A stretch of 64,000 nt of DNA from positions 1 through 64,000 of the forward strand of contig JBFWXB010000018.1 of NCBI GenBank assembly GCA_050187875.1, read 5' to 3'. The notes beneath the pieces were generated by a model, which had not been told where the DNA came from, did no database searches, and worked only from the letters and a program-made list of their open reading frames with translations. Source of the DNA: JAFKKS01 sp050187875. Lineage in GTDB: Bacteria; Pseudomonadota; Alphaproteobacteria; Rhizobiales; Xanthobacteraceae. How positions within the stretch are numbered: the stretch's first letter is position 1; the number at the start of each line of letters is the position of its first letter. Shown here one piece after another: positions 18,378 to 26,160 of the stretch. Position numbers and translations under genes: made by a program.

Positions 18378-18743
18378 TTACGCGTGCGCCATCAAGCCGG
18401 CGGCGAGCTCGCGATTGATGCGGATCAATGAATTGAGCTGCTCGGGACGACGCTCCGTCGTCGCCGACAAGGTCTGCTTCATCACATAGATGCCGAGATT
18501 GGCGACGTTCTGGCGAATGTTGCGGGGCAGGGGATTTTCCGACGACGTGACGGAGCTCAGGAAGATCGTCCAGAGCTTGCGATTGTAAAGAAGCGCCGCG
18601 TCGAGCCCGTCGCCTTTTTTCTGCCAATCGTCGCGCACGGTTTGAAGCTGCGAGGCCGCCTTGAGCAGGAGGCTCGCTTCCAATTCATGCTGACTCGCAA
18701 CCTGCTGCGAGACCTTTCCGTACGCTTTCAACGCTTCTTGCAT
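18378..18743 (-). CDS. flaF: flagellar biosynthesis regulator FlaF
   Basis: 121 residues from the ATG at 18743, where the family sequence begins (MQEALKAYGKVSQQ). The rest (RLWTIFLSSVTSSENPLP-like, here NRKLWTIFLSSVTSSENPLPR, then NLGIYVMKQTLS) matches FlaF. In Caulobacter, FlaF is needed for flagellin secretion or synthesis and acts opposite to FlbT. The start lies inside flbT: the two genes overlap by 59 bp in different frames. Confidence 0.92.
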   Translation of the reverse strand: MQEALKAYGKVSQQVASQHELEASLLLKAASQLQTVRDDWQKKGDGLDAALLYNRKLWTIFLSSVTSSENPLPRNIRQNVANLGIYVMKQTLSATTERRPEQLNSLIRINRELAAGLMAHA

Positions 18744-19119
18744 GCCCCAACAACCCCCGTTCGTAGGCAATCAACTTCTGCGCGTCCTTGAGCGCCTTAT
18801 ACATTTCGCCTGTTAAGATATGATTATTGATGTTTTCAATGTGCTGCCACGCGCTCGGCACCGCCTGCAGGAATTCCTTGATGAGGACAAAATAGATGTC
18901 CTGGTGGTCGCGCGGCGTCTTCGACGTGTACATCAGCTGGATGGCGAGATAGATGCGCTTGGCCGGCGTGTCGGCGTCCTCGGCGGTGAGGATGTCTTTC
19001 TCGCGCAGAATCGGCACCGTGCCGTCGATCAGCAGCCGCGTGCGCTGGTCGGCGTTGGTGACGACGCATTCGCCGAGAATGATCCGCTCGCCTGGCTTGA
19101 GTTCGACCTTGAGTGCCAT
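18685..19119 (-). CDS. flbT: flagellin mRNA regulator FlbT
   Basis: 144 residues. It shows FlbT family features: LKVELKPGERIILGECVVTN, LLIDGTVPILREKDIL and YLAIQLMYTS. In Caulobacter, FlbT represses flagellin translation by destabilising its mRNA until the hook is complete. Its position directly after the flagellin genes fits that job. The last 19 codons overlap the flaF start region. A CtrA-like box lies about 50 bp upstream. Confidence 0.93.
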   Translation of the reverse strand: MALKVELKPGERIILGECVVTNADQRTRLLIDGTVPILREKDILTAEDADTPAKRIYLAIQLMYTSKTPRDHQDIYFVLIKEFLQAVPSAWQHIENINNHILTGEMYKALKDAQKLIAYERGLLGHARSVESVRKGLAAGCESA

Positions 19120-19167
19120 GTCTCGCCTCCTCGCGTGTCACGTCGGTGGACCATCGCGAGGCGTTGC

Positions 19168-19183
19168 TTAACGAAAGGTAAAG
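19168..19183 (-). promoter_or_regulatory. CtrA-like box upstream of flbT
   Basis: Reads TTTA-CCTTTCG-TTAA on the minus strand, one mismatch from TTAA-N7-TTAA. It lies 49 bp before the flbT start in the short flagellin-flbT gap. Confidence 0.45.
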
Positions 19184-19220
19184 ATGCGGCGAAGATAGCG
19201 CCGCGTCTTCCAGAATTGGT

Positions 19221-20657
19221 CTAGCCGAACAGGCGCAGCACGGCCTGGTCGGCCTGCGACGCGAGCGAGAGCGCCGTGGTCGAGAGCTGCTGGCGGGTCT
19301 GCAAAGCGAGGAGGTTTGCGGCCTCTTCGTTGCTGTCCGCGAGCACCAGGTTGTCGGCGCCGGTCTGCAGCGTGTTGATCATGCTCTTCGTGAAGTCCTG
19401 GCGGTTCTGCACGATCGAGAGGTTCGAACCGAAGGCTGAAGACTGCGAGCGCAAGGAATTGAGCGCGTTGTGGAGGGCGTCCGTCCGCGCGTCGAGCGAC
19501 GCATCGTTCGAGAACTCGGCCCCGGTCGCCATGCCAATGCCGATGACGTCTGCGTTGACGCCGTTCGGATCCTGCGAAACGATCGACATCGAGCTCGTGT
19601 TGCCCTCGTTGAAGATCAGCTTCAGCGTGTCGCCGTGCAGCAGGTTGATGCCGTTGAAGCTCGCGTCGTCAGCGAGCTTGTTGAGCTGGTCGCGCAAATT
19701 GTTGAACTGCGCGATCAGGTTCTTGCGGACCGTGTTGCCGCCGATGGTCTGCGTGCTCGACGCGCCAGTCGTGCCGTCGATGACGTTGGCGGCGGTGGCG
19801 CCGACAACCGACAGATCGTCGGTCGACAGGTTCTGAATGTTGAGCTTGCCGCCGTCGTTCGAGGCCTTCACTTTGCCGGTGAGCGACGTATTCGAATTGA
19901 TCGCGGCGACGAGGTCGTCGACGGTCTTCACCGCGCCGGTCGTGGCGGCGACGTAGTTGGTCGACGTCGAGAGGCCGAGCGAGGTGAGCAGCGCGCCGGT
20001 CGAGCCGGTGAAGTCCACGTTGCCGTTGGCGTTCGAGATCGTGATGGTGGAGCCGGCGACCGAGGTGGTGACGCCGGCGATGCTGGCGGCGTCGATCGCG
20101 GCCTTGAGGCCGGCCGCGTTGGTGTCGTTGGCGATCGTCACGTTGGTGCCGTTGATCGTCAGCGTGCCGCCCGTGTAGGTGCCAGGCACCGTGCCGGAGG
20201 TCGCGGAGCCGGGCGTGGCGGCTGTGCCGGTTGAATTGAGCGCGACATCGACTGGCGTCGCGCCGACCAGTCCGCCGGAGATCGAGAGATTCTTGATGGT
20301 CGCGGTGCCGATGGCCGTGGCATCGATCGTGAACGACGTGCTCTTGAAAGTTGAGTCCTGCCGCGCCTGGTTGACCGTGGCCTGCATCGTCTCGACGGTC
20401 TTGGTGATCGCGGTGAGGCCGTTATTCGCGGCCTGCAGCGTCTGAATGCCGTTCGACATCGAGTCGAGGATGCTCGAGAGATCGGACGCGCGCGCCGACA
20501 GCGCGGAGGAGGTGAAGAAGCTCGTCGGATTGTCGAGCGCGGAGTTGACCTTCTTGCCGGTGGCGAGACGGTTCTGCGTCGTGCTCAGCAGCGAGGCGGT
20601 GTTCTGCAGCGCGAGGAGATTCTGCCGAACGCCAGCGGAGAGGACGATATCGCTCAT
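19221..20657 (-). CDS. fliC: flagellin (distal copy)
   Basis: 478 residues. The N-terminal D0/D1 region (LSAGVRQNLLALQNTASLLSTTQNRLATGKKVNSALDNP) and C-terminal region (QNRQDFTKSMINTLQTGADNLVLADSNEEAANLLALQTRQQLSTTALSLASQADQAVLRLFG, given here as the order of motifs) are typical alphaproteobacterial flagellin. Residues 163-230 form a flagellin-IN-like module (TLTINGTNVTIAN ... LLTSLGLS). The second flagellin, 180 bp upstream, has the same length and near-identical ends. Translation is expected to be controlled by the adjacent flbT and flaF products. Confidence 0.95.
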   Translation of the reverse strand: MSDIVLSAGVRQNLLALQNTASLLSTTQNRLATGKKVNSALDNPTSFFTSSALSARASDLSSILDSMSNGIQTLQAANNGLTAITKTVETMQATVNQARQDSTFKSTSFTIDATAIGTATIKNLSISGGLVGATPVDVALNSTGTAATPGSATSGTVPGTYTGGTLTINGTNVTIANDTNAAGLKAAIDAASIAGVTTSVAGSTITISNANGNVDFTGSTGALLTSLGLSTSTNYVAATTGAVKTVDDLVAAINSNTSLTGKVKASNDGGKLNIQNLSTDDLSVVGATAANVIDGTTGASSTQTIGGNTVRKNLIAQFNNLRDQLNKLADDASFNGINLLHGDTLKLIFNEGNTSSMSIVSQDPNGVNADVIGIGMATGAEFSNDASLDARTDALHNALNSLRSQSSAFGSNLSIVQNRQDFTKSMINTLQTGADNLVLADSNEEAANLLALQTRQQLSTTALSLASQADQAVLRLFG

Positions 20658-20750
20658 GGCTCAACCTTTGGCTCAAACCTTCATCATCCCGACCCGCGGG
20701 AGCTTGGCTTGATCATGATTTGGTAACCCTAACGCCCGGTAAAGAAGACG

Positions 20751-20766
20751 CTAATAAGCCGTTAAC
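20751..20766 (+). promoter_or_regulatory. CtrA-like box upstream of the distal flagellin gene
   Basis: CTAA-TAAGCCG-TTAAC, one mismatch from TTAA-N7-TTAAC. It lies 94 bp before the flagellin start at 20657 and just past the terminator of the preceding flagellin gene. Confidence 0.5.
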
Positions 20767-20781
20767 GCGCCCGCGGCGCGC

Positions 20782-20809
20782 AAAAAAAGGCGGGGCACAA
20801 GGCCCCGCC
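20782..20809 (-). terminator. rho-independent terminator of the proximal flagellin gene
   Basis: On the minus strand GGCGGGGC pairs with GCCCCGCC around a 5-base loop and is followed by seven T residues. It begins 28 bp after the flagellin stop at 20837, so each flagellin gene is probably transcribed separately. Confidence 0.88.
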
Positions 20810-20836
20810 GCATCTTTTTGACCGAAGTCGGAAGGA

Positions 20837-22273
20837 TCAGAACAGGCGCAGCACGGCTTGGTCGGCCTGCGACGCGAGCGAGAGCGCCGTGGTCGAGAGC
20901 TGCTGGCGGGTCTGCAAAGCGAGGAGGTTTGCGGCCTCTTCGTTGCTGTCCGCGAGCACCAGATTGTCGGCGCCGGTCTGCAGCGTGTTGATCATGTTCT
21001 TCGTGAAGTCTTGGCGGTTCTGCACGATCGAGAGGTTCGAACCGAAGGCCGAAGACTGCGAGCGCAGCGACGTCAGCGCCGTCGCCAGACCGTCCAGCCG
21101 CGAGTCGAGGCTGGTGTTGCTTGAGAACTCGGCGGCAGTCGCCGTGCCGATGCCGAGGACATCCGAGTTGATGCCGTTCGGATCCTGCGAGACGATGCTG
21201 ATCGAGCTCGTGTTGGTCTCGTTGAACACCAGTTTCAGCGTGTCGCCCTTGAGCAGGTTGACGCCGTTGAAGCTGGAGTCGTCCGCAAGCTTGTTGAGCT
21301 GGGTGCGCAGATCGTTGAACTGGCTGATCAGGTTCTTACGAACGCTGTTGCCGCCGATGGTCTGCGTGCTCGACGCGCCAGTCGTGCCGTCGATGACGTT
21401 GGCGGCGGTGGCGCCGACAACCGACAGATCGTCGGTCGACAGGTTCTGAATGTTGAGCTTGCCGCCGTCGTTCGAGGCCTTCACCTTGCCGGTGAGCGAC
21501 GTATTCGAATTGATCGCGGAGACGAGGTCGTCGACGGTCTTCACCGAGCCGCTGGTGGCGGCCGCGTAGTTGGTCGACGTCGAGAGCCCGAGCGAGGTGA
21601 GCAGCGCGCCGGTCGAGCCGGTGAAGTCCACGTTGCCGTTGGCGTTCGAGATCGTGATCGTGGAGCCGGACACCGACGTGGTGATGCCGGTGATGCTGGC
21701 GGCGTCGATCGCGGCCTTGAGGCCGGCCGCGTTGGTGTCGTCGGCGATCGTCACGTCCGTGCCGTTGATCGTCAGCGTGCCGCCCGTGTAGGTGCCAGGC
21801 ACCGTGCCGGACGTGGCGGAACCCGGCGTCGCAGAGGTGCCAGCCGTGTTCAGCGCGATATCGACCGCGGTGGTGCCGACGGCGCCGCCGGAGATCGAGA
21901 GGTTCTTCACGGTCGAGGTGCCGATCGCGGTGGCGTCGATGGTGAAGGACGTGGACTTAAACGACGCGTCCTGGCGGGCCTGGTTGATCGTAGCCTGCAT
22001 GGACTCGACGGTCTTGGTGATGGCGGTGAGGCCGTTATTGGCGGCCTGCAGCGTCTGAATGCCGTTCGACATCGAGTCGAGAATGCCCGAGAGGTCGGAG
22101 GCACGAGCCGACAGCGAAGAGGAGGTGAAGAAGCTGGTCGGGTTGTCGAGCGCGGAGTTGACCTTCTTGCCGGTGGCGAGACGATTTTGCGTCGTGCTCA
22201 GCAGCGAGGCGGTGTTCTGCAGCGCGAGGAGGTTCTGCCGAACGCCGGCAGAGAGGGTGATACCGGAAGCCAT
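20837..22273 (-). CDS. fliC: flagellin (proximal copy)
   Basis: 478 residues and collinear with the flagellin at 19221-20657. The N-terminus differs in only a few residues (MASGITLSAGV), and the D0/D1 ends and the flagellin-IN-like module are almost the same. A 139-bp tract (21346-21484) is identical at the DNA level to 19733-19871, third codon positions included, which suggests recent gene conversion. Differences cluster between residues about 350 and 420. It has its own promoter region and terminator. Confidence 0.95.
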   Translation of the reverse strand: MASGITLSAGVRQNLLALQNTASLLSTTQNRLATGKKVNSALDNPTSFFTSSSLSARASDLSGILDSMSNGIQTLQAANNGLTAITKTVESMQATINQARQDASFKSTSFTIDATAIGTSTVKNLSISGGAVGTTAVDIALNTAGTSATPGSATSGTVPGTYTGGTLTINGTDVTIADDTNAAGLKAAIDAASITGITTSVSGSTITISNANGNVDFTGSTGALLTSLGLSTSTNYAAATSGSVKTVDDLVSAINSNTSLTGKVKASNDGGKLNIQNLSTDDLSVVGATAANVIDGTTGASSTQTIGGNSVRKNLISQFNDLRTQLNKLADDSSFNGVNLLKGDTLKLVFNETNTSSISIVSQDPNGINSDVLGIGTATAAEFSSNTSLDSRLDGLATALTSLRSQSSAFGSNLSIVQNRQDFTKNMINTLQTGADNLVLADSNEEAANLLALQTRQQLSTTALSLASQADQAVLRLF

Positions 22274-22377
22274 TTGAAGAAACCTTTCTGGTCGAATGCC
22301 ATACTGGCGGACGGGTCGATCATTCAGATCGCCGGACCGGAAAGTCTCATAGGGCTCTGTATTCGGCGTAAAAAAAC

Positions 22378-22397
22378 ATGGTTAACGCGCTCTAAAC
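22378..22397 (-). promoter_or_regulatory. CtrA-like box with TTAACCAT upstream of the proximal flagellin gene
   Basis: On the minus strand, TTTA-GAGCGCG-TTAACCAT: one mismatch from TTAA-N7-TTAA, and it contains the complete 8-mer TTAACCAT. It is 105 bp before the flagellin start. Confidence 0.6.
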
Positions 22398-22410
22398 GTG
22401 GCCGCGTTCG

Positions 22411-22436
22411 GCTTAAGGTTGCGCAGCGCCTTAAGC
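22411..22436. promoter_or_regulatory. inverted repeat upstream of the proximal flagellin gene
   Basis: GCTTAAGG and CCTTAAGC form a perfect 8-bp inverted repeat with a 10-base spacer (TTGCGCAGCG). It lies 14 bp upstream of the CtrA-like box and 5 bp before the end of the next minus-strand gene. It could be a terminator stem for that gene (no T run) or an operator. Confidence 0.4.
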
Positions 22437-22441
22437 AGCAA

Positions 22442-22795
22442 TCACGTGCTCACGTCGGTATGAGCTTCGTCGTCGTCGGGACGGTGCGGCGCTTCCGGCT
22501 TCTGCTCGTTGGCGCGCACGCGCTGCATATTGCTGTCGCTGGCGCGCCGCGCGAGACGCGTCGAGCGCAACTCCATCATGTCCATCAGGACCTGGCGCGC
22601 GGCGTCGCTGAGCATGTAGCGCGTTGCACCTTGCTGCGTGGATTCATTATGCGTGTCAGTGGCAGGGGGCGGCGGCGCGACAGCTTCGGCGGGCGCGAGC
22701 GGCGTCACGGCGCTCAGTCCTCGGCCATTGCTCTGCAGCGATCCTGCCGCGCGGGAGGGGCTGACCCTCACACGTCCTGCGGTATCGGTTTCCAC
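22442..22795 (-). CDS. unknown 117-residue protein in the flagellar region
   Basis: The start is a GTG at 22795 with an excellent ribosome-binding site (GCAGGAGG, 5-base spacing), the main evidence that this is a gene. The N-terminal half is low-complexity (Ala/Pro/Ser-rich). The C-terminal half (residues about 60-95: YMLSDAARQVLMDMMELRS, then TRLARRASDSNMQRVRAN) is predicted helical. No family is recognised. A CtrA-like box lies 65 bp upstream, as for other flagellar units, so a motility role is likely but unproven. Confidence 0.6.
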   Translation of the reverse strand: METDTAGRVRVSPSRAAGSLQSNGRGLSAVTPLAPAEAVAPPPPATDTHNESTQQGATRYMLSDAARQVLMDMMELRSTRLARRASDSNMQRVRANEQKPEAPHRPDDDEAHTDVST

Positions 22796-22859
22796 GTCGG
22801 CCTCCTGCGTTGACAGCCAGGCACCCGTACACCGTGGACAGGAATTTAAATGTCGTTCG

Positions 22860-22875
22860 TTAACGAGACATTAGG
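22860..22875 (-). promoter_or_regulatory. CtrA-like box upstream of the 117-residue ORF
   Basis: On the minus strand, CTAA-TGTCTCG-TTAAC: the same one-mismatch form as the boxes at 20751 and 41786. It lies 65 bp before the GTG start at 22795. Confidence 0.5.
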
Positions 22876-22952
22876 ACTTTGCGTCAAGCGGCTCGGTTCG
22901 GAATCGTTTGAAATCGAGTGGTCGCGCTTACTTTGATTTCCACCGTTAGGGA

Positions 22953-23447
22953 CTAAAGCGTGCGACTGACGGCAACCGGCTTCGCTGCGTGGCGTGGAGG
23001 TGCGCTGGCGCGGCCTGTGGCGCCGTAGGTTTGCGGCGCTGTCTTGCGCGCGACTTCGTTCACCGCGGTGCGCACGATCCCTTCGGACACGGCATGGGCG
23101 GTTGCGAGCACGGCGAGGTTGATCTGCAGCAGCGCGCGGAAGAGGTCGTGCCGCTGTCGCAGGAGCGAGAGCGTCTCGGGAACATTTTGCGAGAGCGTAG
23201 CGGCGTTCGCTTTCAGGCGCGCGGTATCGGCAAGATAGCGGCTCGCGAGCTCGCTCTTTTCCGTCACGAGGTCAGCCGCATCCTTTAGCTTCCCATCGCG
23301 CACCAGCGCGGTTTCCTGTTCGACGGTTTGCAGCAGCGCGTCCATCACGCGAACAAGATCATCGACAAGCCTTTGGCATTCGACTCTCGTGATCGGCGCA
23401 GCGGAAGCGGGAGGCGTGCTGCTATCGATGGGGGATAGGCGCGTCAT
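22953..23447 (-). CDS. flgN: FlgN-like flagellar chaperone
   Basis: 164 residues, almost entirely helical in the central part (RLVDDLVRVMDALLQTVEQETALVRDGKLKDAADLVTEKSELASRY), which is the FlgN pattern. The C-terminus is basic and disordered. FlgN chaperones the hook-filament junction proteins FlgK and FlgL. It overlaps the flgJ-like gene by 4 bp, so flgI, flgJ-like and flgN-like form one operon. Sequence similarity to characterised FlgN is weak; the call leans on length, helix pattern and position. Confidence 0.7.
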   Translation of the reverse strand: MTRLSPIDSSTPPASAAPITRVECQRLVDDLVRVMDALLQTVEQETALVRDGKLKDAADLVTEKSELASRYLADTARLKANAATLSQNVPETLSLLRQRHDLFRALLQINLAVLATAHAVSEGIVRTAVNEVARKTAPQTYGATGRASAPPRHAAKPVAVSRTL

Positions 23448-23788
23448 TTCGCGGCGATCTCTTGTTGGCCGAGAAGCGAGCGGTAGACGTGATCGGCGAG
23501 GCCGATGCCGCCCGCCTTCACCATCGACTTGGCGTACTGATCGGTGAGGAAAGAACGCCAGACACCGACGCCCGTCCCGCCGCCGAATGGGCCATCACCT
23601 TCGATGCCGGTGTACATTTGCTGGAACATGGTGTTGAGGAAGACAGCTTCGAAATCTTCCGCCTTCGCGCGCGCCCGCGCTTGCAGCGACTGCGCTCCCG
23701 CCGGGGCAGGGGACGGAGACGGTGTCGACGTCGCGCGAAACAGCGCCTGATCGGCGCTCGACAGCGCGTTCAAGCCGGCGGCCATCAC
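23444..23788 (-). CDS. flgJ: rod-binding protein, FlgJ N-terminal domain only
   Basis: 114 residues. The core AEDFEAVFLNTMFQQMYTGI and the C-terminal GLADHVYRSLL match the rod-binding domain of FlgJ, which acts as a scaffold for rod assembly. The muramidase domain of enterobacterial FlgJ is absent, as usual in alphaproteobacteria, where the protein is also called Chel-type. The start overlaps the flgI stop by 4 bp and the stop overlaps the flgN-like start by 4 bp. Confidence 0.85.
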   Translation of the reverse strand: MMAAGLNALSSADQALFRATSTPSPSPAPAGAQSLQARARAKAEDFEAVFLNTMFQQMYTGIEGDGPFGGGTGVGVWRSFLTDQYAKSMVKAGGIGLADHVYRSLLGQQEIAAK

Positions 23789-24900
23789 ATCACCTCGATG
23801 TCGGCTTGGATGGCGCCGGCGGCCTTGATCGCTTGCAGGATCGCAATGAGATCGCGCGGGCCGATGCCGAGTGCGTTGAGGCCGTCGACGACCTGTTGCA
23901 GCGACACGCCTTCTTGCACCATCGCAAGCTTCTTGCCGTCCTCCTGCACGCCGATGCGCGTGCGCGGCACCACGCGTGTGCGGCCGCGCGACAAAGGCGC
24001 CGGCTGGCTCACTTGCGGCGTTTCGCTGATCGTGACGGTGAGATTGCCCTGCGCGACCGCGACCGTCGACACGCGCACGTCGCGCCCCATGACGATGATG
24101 CCGGAGCGCTCGTCGATGACGATCTTCGCCGCGAGATCGGGCTCGACCTGCAGCTGCTCGATCTCGGTCAGGAGCGCGACGACGTTGCCGGGATATTTTT
24201 TCGGGATCGTGACCTGGACCGTCGAGGGGTCGAGCGGCTCGGCGACAGCGCCGCCGATGAAATCGTTGACCGCGGCGGCGATCCGCTTCGCGGTTGTGAA
24301 GTCGGCGTTGCGCAAGGCGAGGCGCAATTGCGGCAGCCGGTTAAGTGCGAAATCGATCTCGCGCTCGATGATCGCGCCGTTGACGATGCGGCCGACGGTC
24401 GGCACGCCGCGTGTGATCTTGGCCGCTTCACCCTCGGCTTGGAAGCCGCCGATGGCGACGGAGCCCTGTCCGACGGCATAGACGTTGCCGTCGGCGCCGA
24501 GGAGCGGCGTGACGAGGAGGGTGCCGCCCTGCAAGCTCTTCGCATCGCCGAGCGCGGAGACGGTGACGTCCATGCGGGTGCCCTGCGTGCCGAAGGGCGG
24601 CAGGTTCCCGGTGACCATGACGGCGGCGACATTGCCGGTGCGCACCTGCGCACCGCGCACATTCACGCCCAGGCGCTCGAGCATCGCCTGCAGGGACTGC
24701 TTCGTGAACGGAGCGTTATTGAGCGAGTCGCCGGTGCCGTTGAGGCCGACCACCAACCCGTAGCCAATGAGCTGGTTCTGGCGGACGCCCTCGATGCTCG
24801 CCAGGTCCTTGATGCGCGACGCGGCCTGCGCCGGCGCAGCGCCCGGCAGAAGCGCGGCAACCAGGGTGGCAGCGATGAGCGCGCGCAGCGCGGCCCGCAT
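23785..24900 (-). CDS. flgI: flagellar P-ring protein FlgI
   Basis: 371 residues from the ATG at 24900, preceded by GGGGAG. A Sec signal peptide (RAALRALIAATLVAALLPGAAPAQA) is followed by the FlgI hallmark SRIKDLASIEGVRQNQLIGYGLVVGLNGTGD in order, and later GAIIEREIDF. It forms the periplasmic P ring around the rod. It is the first gene of a three-gene operon, with a sigma-54-type promoter 38-52 bp upstream. It is divergent from fliX. Confidence 0.96.
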   Translation of the reverse strand: MRAALRALIAATLVAALLPGAAPAQAASRIKDLASIEGVRQNQLIGYGLVVGLNGTGDSLNNAPFTKQSLQAMLERLGVNVRGAQVRTGNVAAVMVTGNLPPFGTQGTRMDVTVSALGDAKSLQGGTLLVTPLLGADGNVYAVGQGSVAIGGFQAEGEAAKITRGVPTVGRIVNGAIIEREIDFALNRLPQLRLALRNADFTTAKRIAAAVNDFIGGAVAEPLDPSTVQVTIPKKYPGNVVALLTEIEQLQVEPDLAAKIVIDERSGIIVMGRDVRVSTVAVAQGNLTVTISETPQVSQPAPLSRGRTRVVPRTRIGVQEDGKKLAMVQEGVSLQQVVDGLNALGIGPRDLIAILQAIKAAGAIQADIEVM

Positions 24901-24936
24901 GACAAAACTCCCCTTACATTCTCCCGCGCCATCCCT

Positions 24937-24952
24937 TGCGAACAACGTGCCA
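24937..24952 (-). promoter_or_regulatory. sigma-54 promoter of flgI
   Basis: On the minus strand TGGCACG TTGT TCGCA, one mismatch (TCGC for TTGC) from the -24/-12 consensus with correct spacing. The flgI start codon is 36 bp downstream. Confidence 0.7.
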
Positions 24953-25035
24953 GGATCAAGCCATTGATATTAATATGGAAATTCTGTGCGCCGTGCGCTG
25001 CTCGGCGGTTCTTGCCGGCCTGCGAGCGCGCGCGA

Positions 25036-25050
25036 CGGCAGAATTTGCCG
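25036..25050 (-). promoter_or_regulatory. CGGCA-N6-GCCG element upstream of flgI
   Basis: CGGCAGAATTTGCCG, also readable as an inverted repeat CGGCA/TGCCG. It lies 83 bp upstream of the sigma-54 element, a usual distance for an enhancer. The same motif precedes flgE (12683) and, in variant form, flgF (30561-30589). Candidate FlbD-like activator site. Confidence 0.5.
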
Positions 25051-25055
25051 GGCGA

Positions 25056-25074
25056 TTCAGGTTTTATTAACCAT
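25056..25074 (+). promoter_or_regulatory. CtrA-like box upstream of fliX
   Basis: TTCA-GGTTTTA-TTAACCAT: a complete TTAACCAT half-site, with the other half-site one base off. It is 46 bp before the fliX start. In Caulobacter, fliX is controlled by CtrA. Confidence 0.55.
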
Positions 25075-25119
25075 GTGGGACGAGCCTCCCGGCCATCATG
25101 ATCAGCTGGACGCGACTCG

Positions 25120-25554
25120 ATGAAAGTTGAGGCCAAGGCTACGGTCGGGCGCGTTGCGACAGCGAGCGCGGCGCGACGTCCGTCCGGCGGGGAGACGTTC
25201 CAAGTCGCCGCCGAGGCGGAGGCGCGACCAGCCGCTGCGACCCCGACGCTACGAGCGGTGGGCGGCATCGATGCCCTTCTCGTCCTGCAGTCCATTGAGG
25301 ACCCAGCGGAACGCCGCCGCCGTTCGGTCCGGCGGGGCAGCGTCGTGCTGGACGCCCTTGACGCCCTCAAAGTCAGTCTGTTAGCCGGGGATCTCGATCC
25401 GGCAGCGCTTCGGCGGCTGAAAGCCTCCGCCTCGGGCCTGTCGGAGGGATCTGGCGAGCCGGGCCTCGACGAGGTTCTGGCAGCCATCGAGCTGCGGGCG
25501 GAGGTCGAACTCGCCAAATTCGAGCGCGACCAGGACACCCAAAAACGCCCGTAA
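25120..25554 (+). CDS. fliX: flagellar assembly regulator FliX
   Basis: 144 residues. The N-terminal half is variable. The C-terminal half (LLVLQSIEDPAERRRRSVRRGSVVLDALDALKVSLLAGDL, as ordered motifs) matches FliX. Its divergence from flgI is the same arrangement as in Caulobacter. There FliX couples assembly of the early flagellar structure to activity of FlbD, the sigma-54 activator of late flagellar genes. The sigma-54-type promoters in this window make the same role likely here. Confidence 0.85.
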   Translation: MKVEAKATVGRVATASAARRPSGGETFQVAAEAEARPAAATPTLRAVGGIDALLVLQSIEDPAERRRRSVRRGSVVLDALDALKVSLLAGDLDPAALRRLKASASGLSEGSGEPGLDEVLAAIELRAEVELAKFERDQDTQKRP

Positions 25555-25692
25555 GCGGTTGCCGGGTAAGGGCGGATTCGGCCCTGACCCCTACGCACAA
25601 TCCCAGTTGTCGGCAGCCGGCCGGCCGATTATAAGCCCGCGCCAGGAGCCGGACATAAGGCTTCGAGTCGAGGGAGTGGGGGATCGTTGCAT

Positions 25693-26130
25693 ATGGCGGC
25701 GCTCAAGCAAAAAAGCATTCGTGTGACGATGAGGAAGTACCAGCCTACGGACAAAGAGCCGTTCATGAATAAAAAGCAGCAAGACTATTTTCGGAAAAAG
25801 CTGCTGGCCTGGCGTGAGGAAATCTTGAAGGAGGCGCGCGAGACTTTGCAGCATCTTCAAGACGAAAACCAAAATCATCCGGATTTAGCCGATCGCGCGT
25901 CGTCGGAGACCGACCGTTCGATCGAACTGCGTGCGCGCGATCGCCAGCGCAAGCTGGTGGCGAAGATCGACGCGGCGCTCACCCGGATCGATGACGGCAC
26001 GTACGGCTACTGCGAAGAAACCGGAGAGCCGATCTCGCTGCGCCGGCTCGACGCCCGACCGATCGCAACGCTTTCGTTGGAAGCGCAAGAGCGGCACGAA
26101 CGCCGCGAGCGCGTCTACCGCGACAGCTGA
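25693..26130 (+). CDS. dksA: DksA-family RNA polymerase-binding regulator
   Basis: About 145 residues. The start is uncertain among a TTG (25687), an ATG (25693) and an ATG (25729). A coiled-coil with LADRASSETDRSIELRARDR carries the acidic tip. The C-terminal zinc-finger region reads YGYCEETGEPISLRRLDARP: only the first of the usual four cysteines is present, as in other alphaproteobacterial DksA proteins. It tunes RNA polymerase with ppGpp. Its position between flagellar operons is common in this class. Confidence 0.9.
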   Translation: MAALKQKSIRVTMRKYQPTDKEPFMNKKQQDYFRKKLLAWREEILKEARETLQHLQDENQNHPDLADRASSETDRSIELRARDRQRKLVAKIDAALTRIDDGTYGYCEETGEPISLRRLDARPIATLSLEAQERHERRERVYRDS

Positions 26131-26160
26131 CGCGGGTGCCACAGAGGCGCTCATGCCCGC

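Noticed and set aside
23722..25101. 459-codon plus-strand ORF opposite flgI
   Set aside because: Asp/Arg/Gly-rich shadow of flgI and flgJ-like genes.
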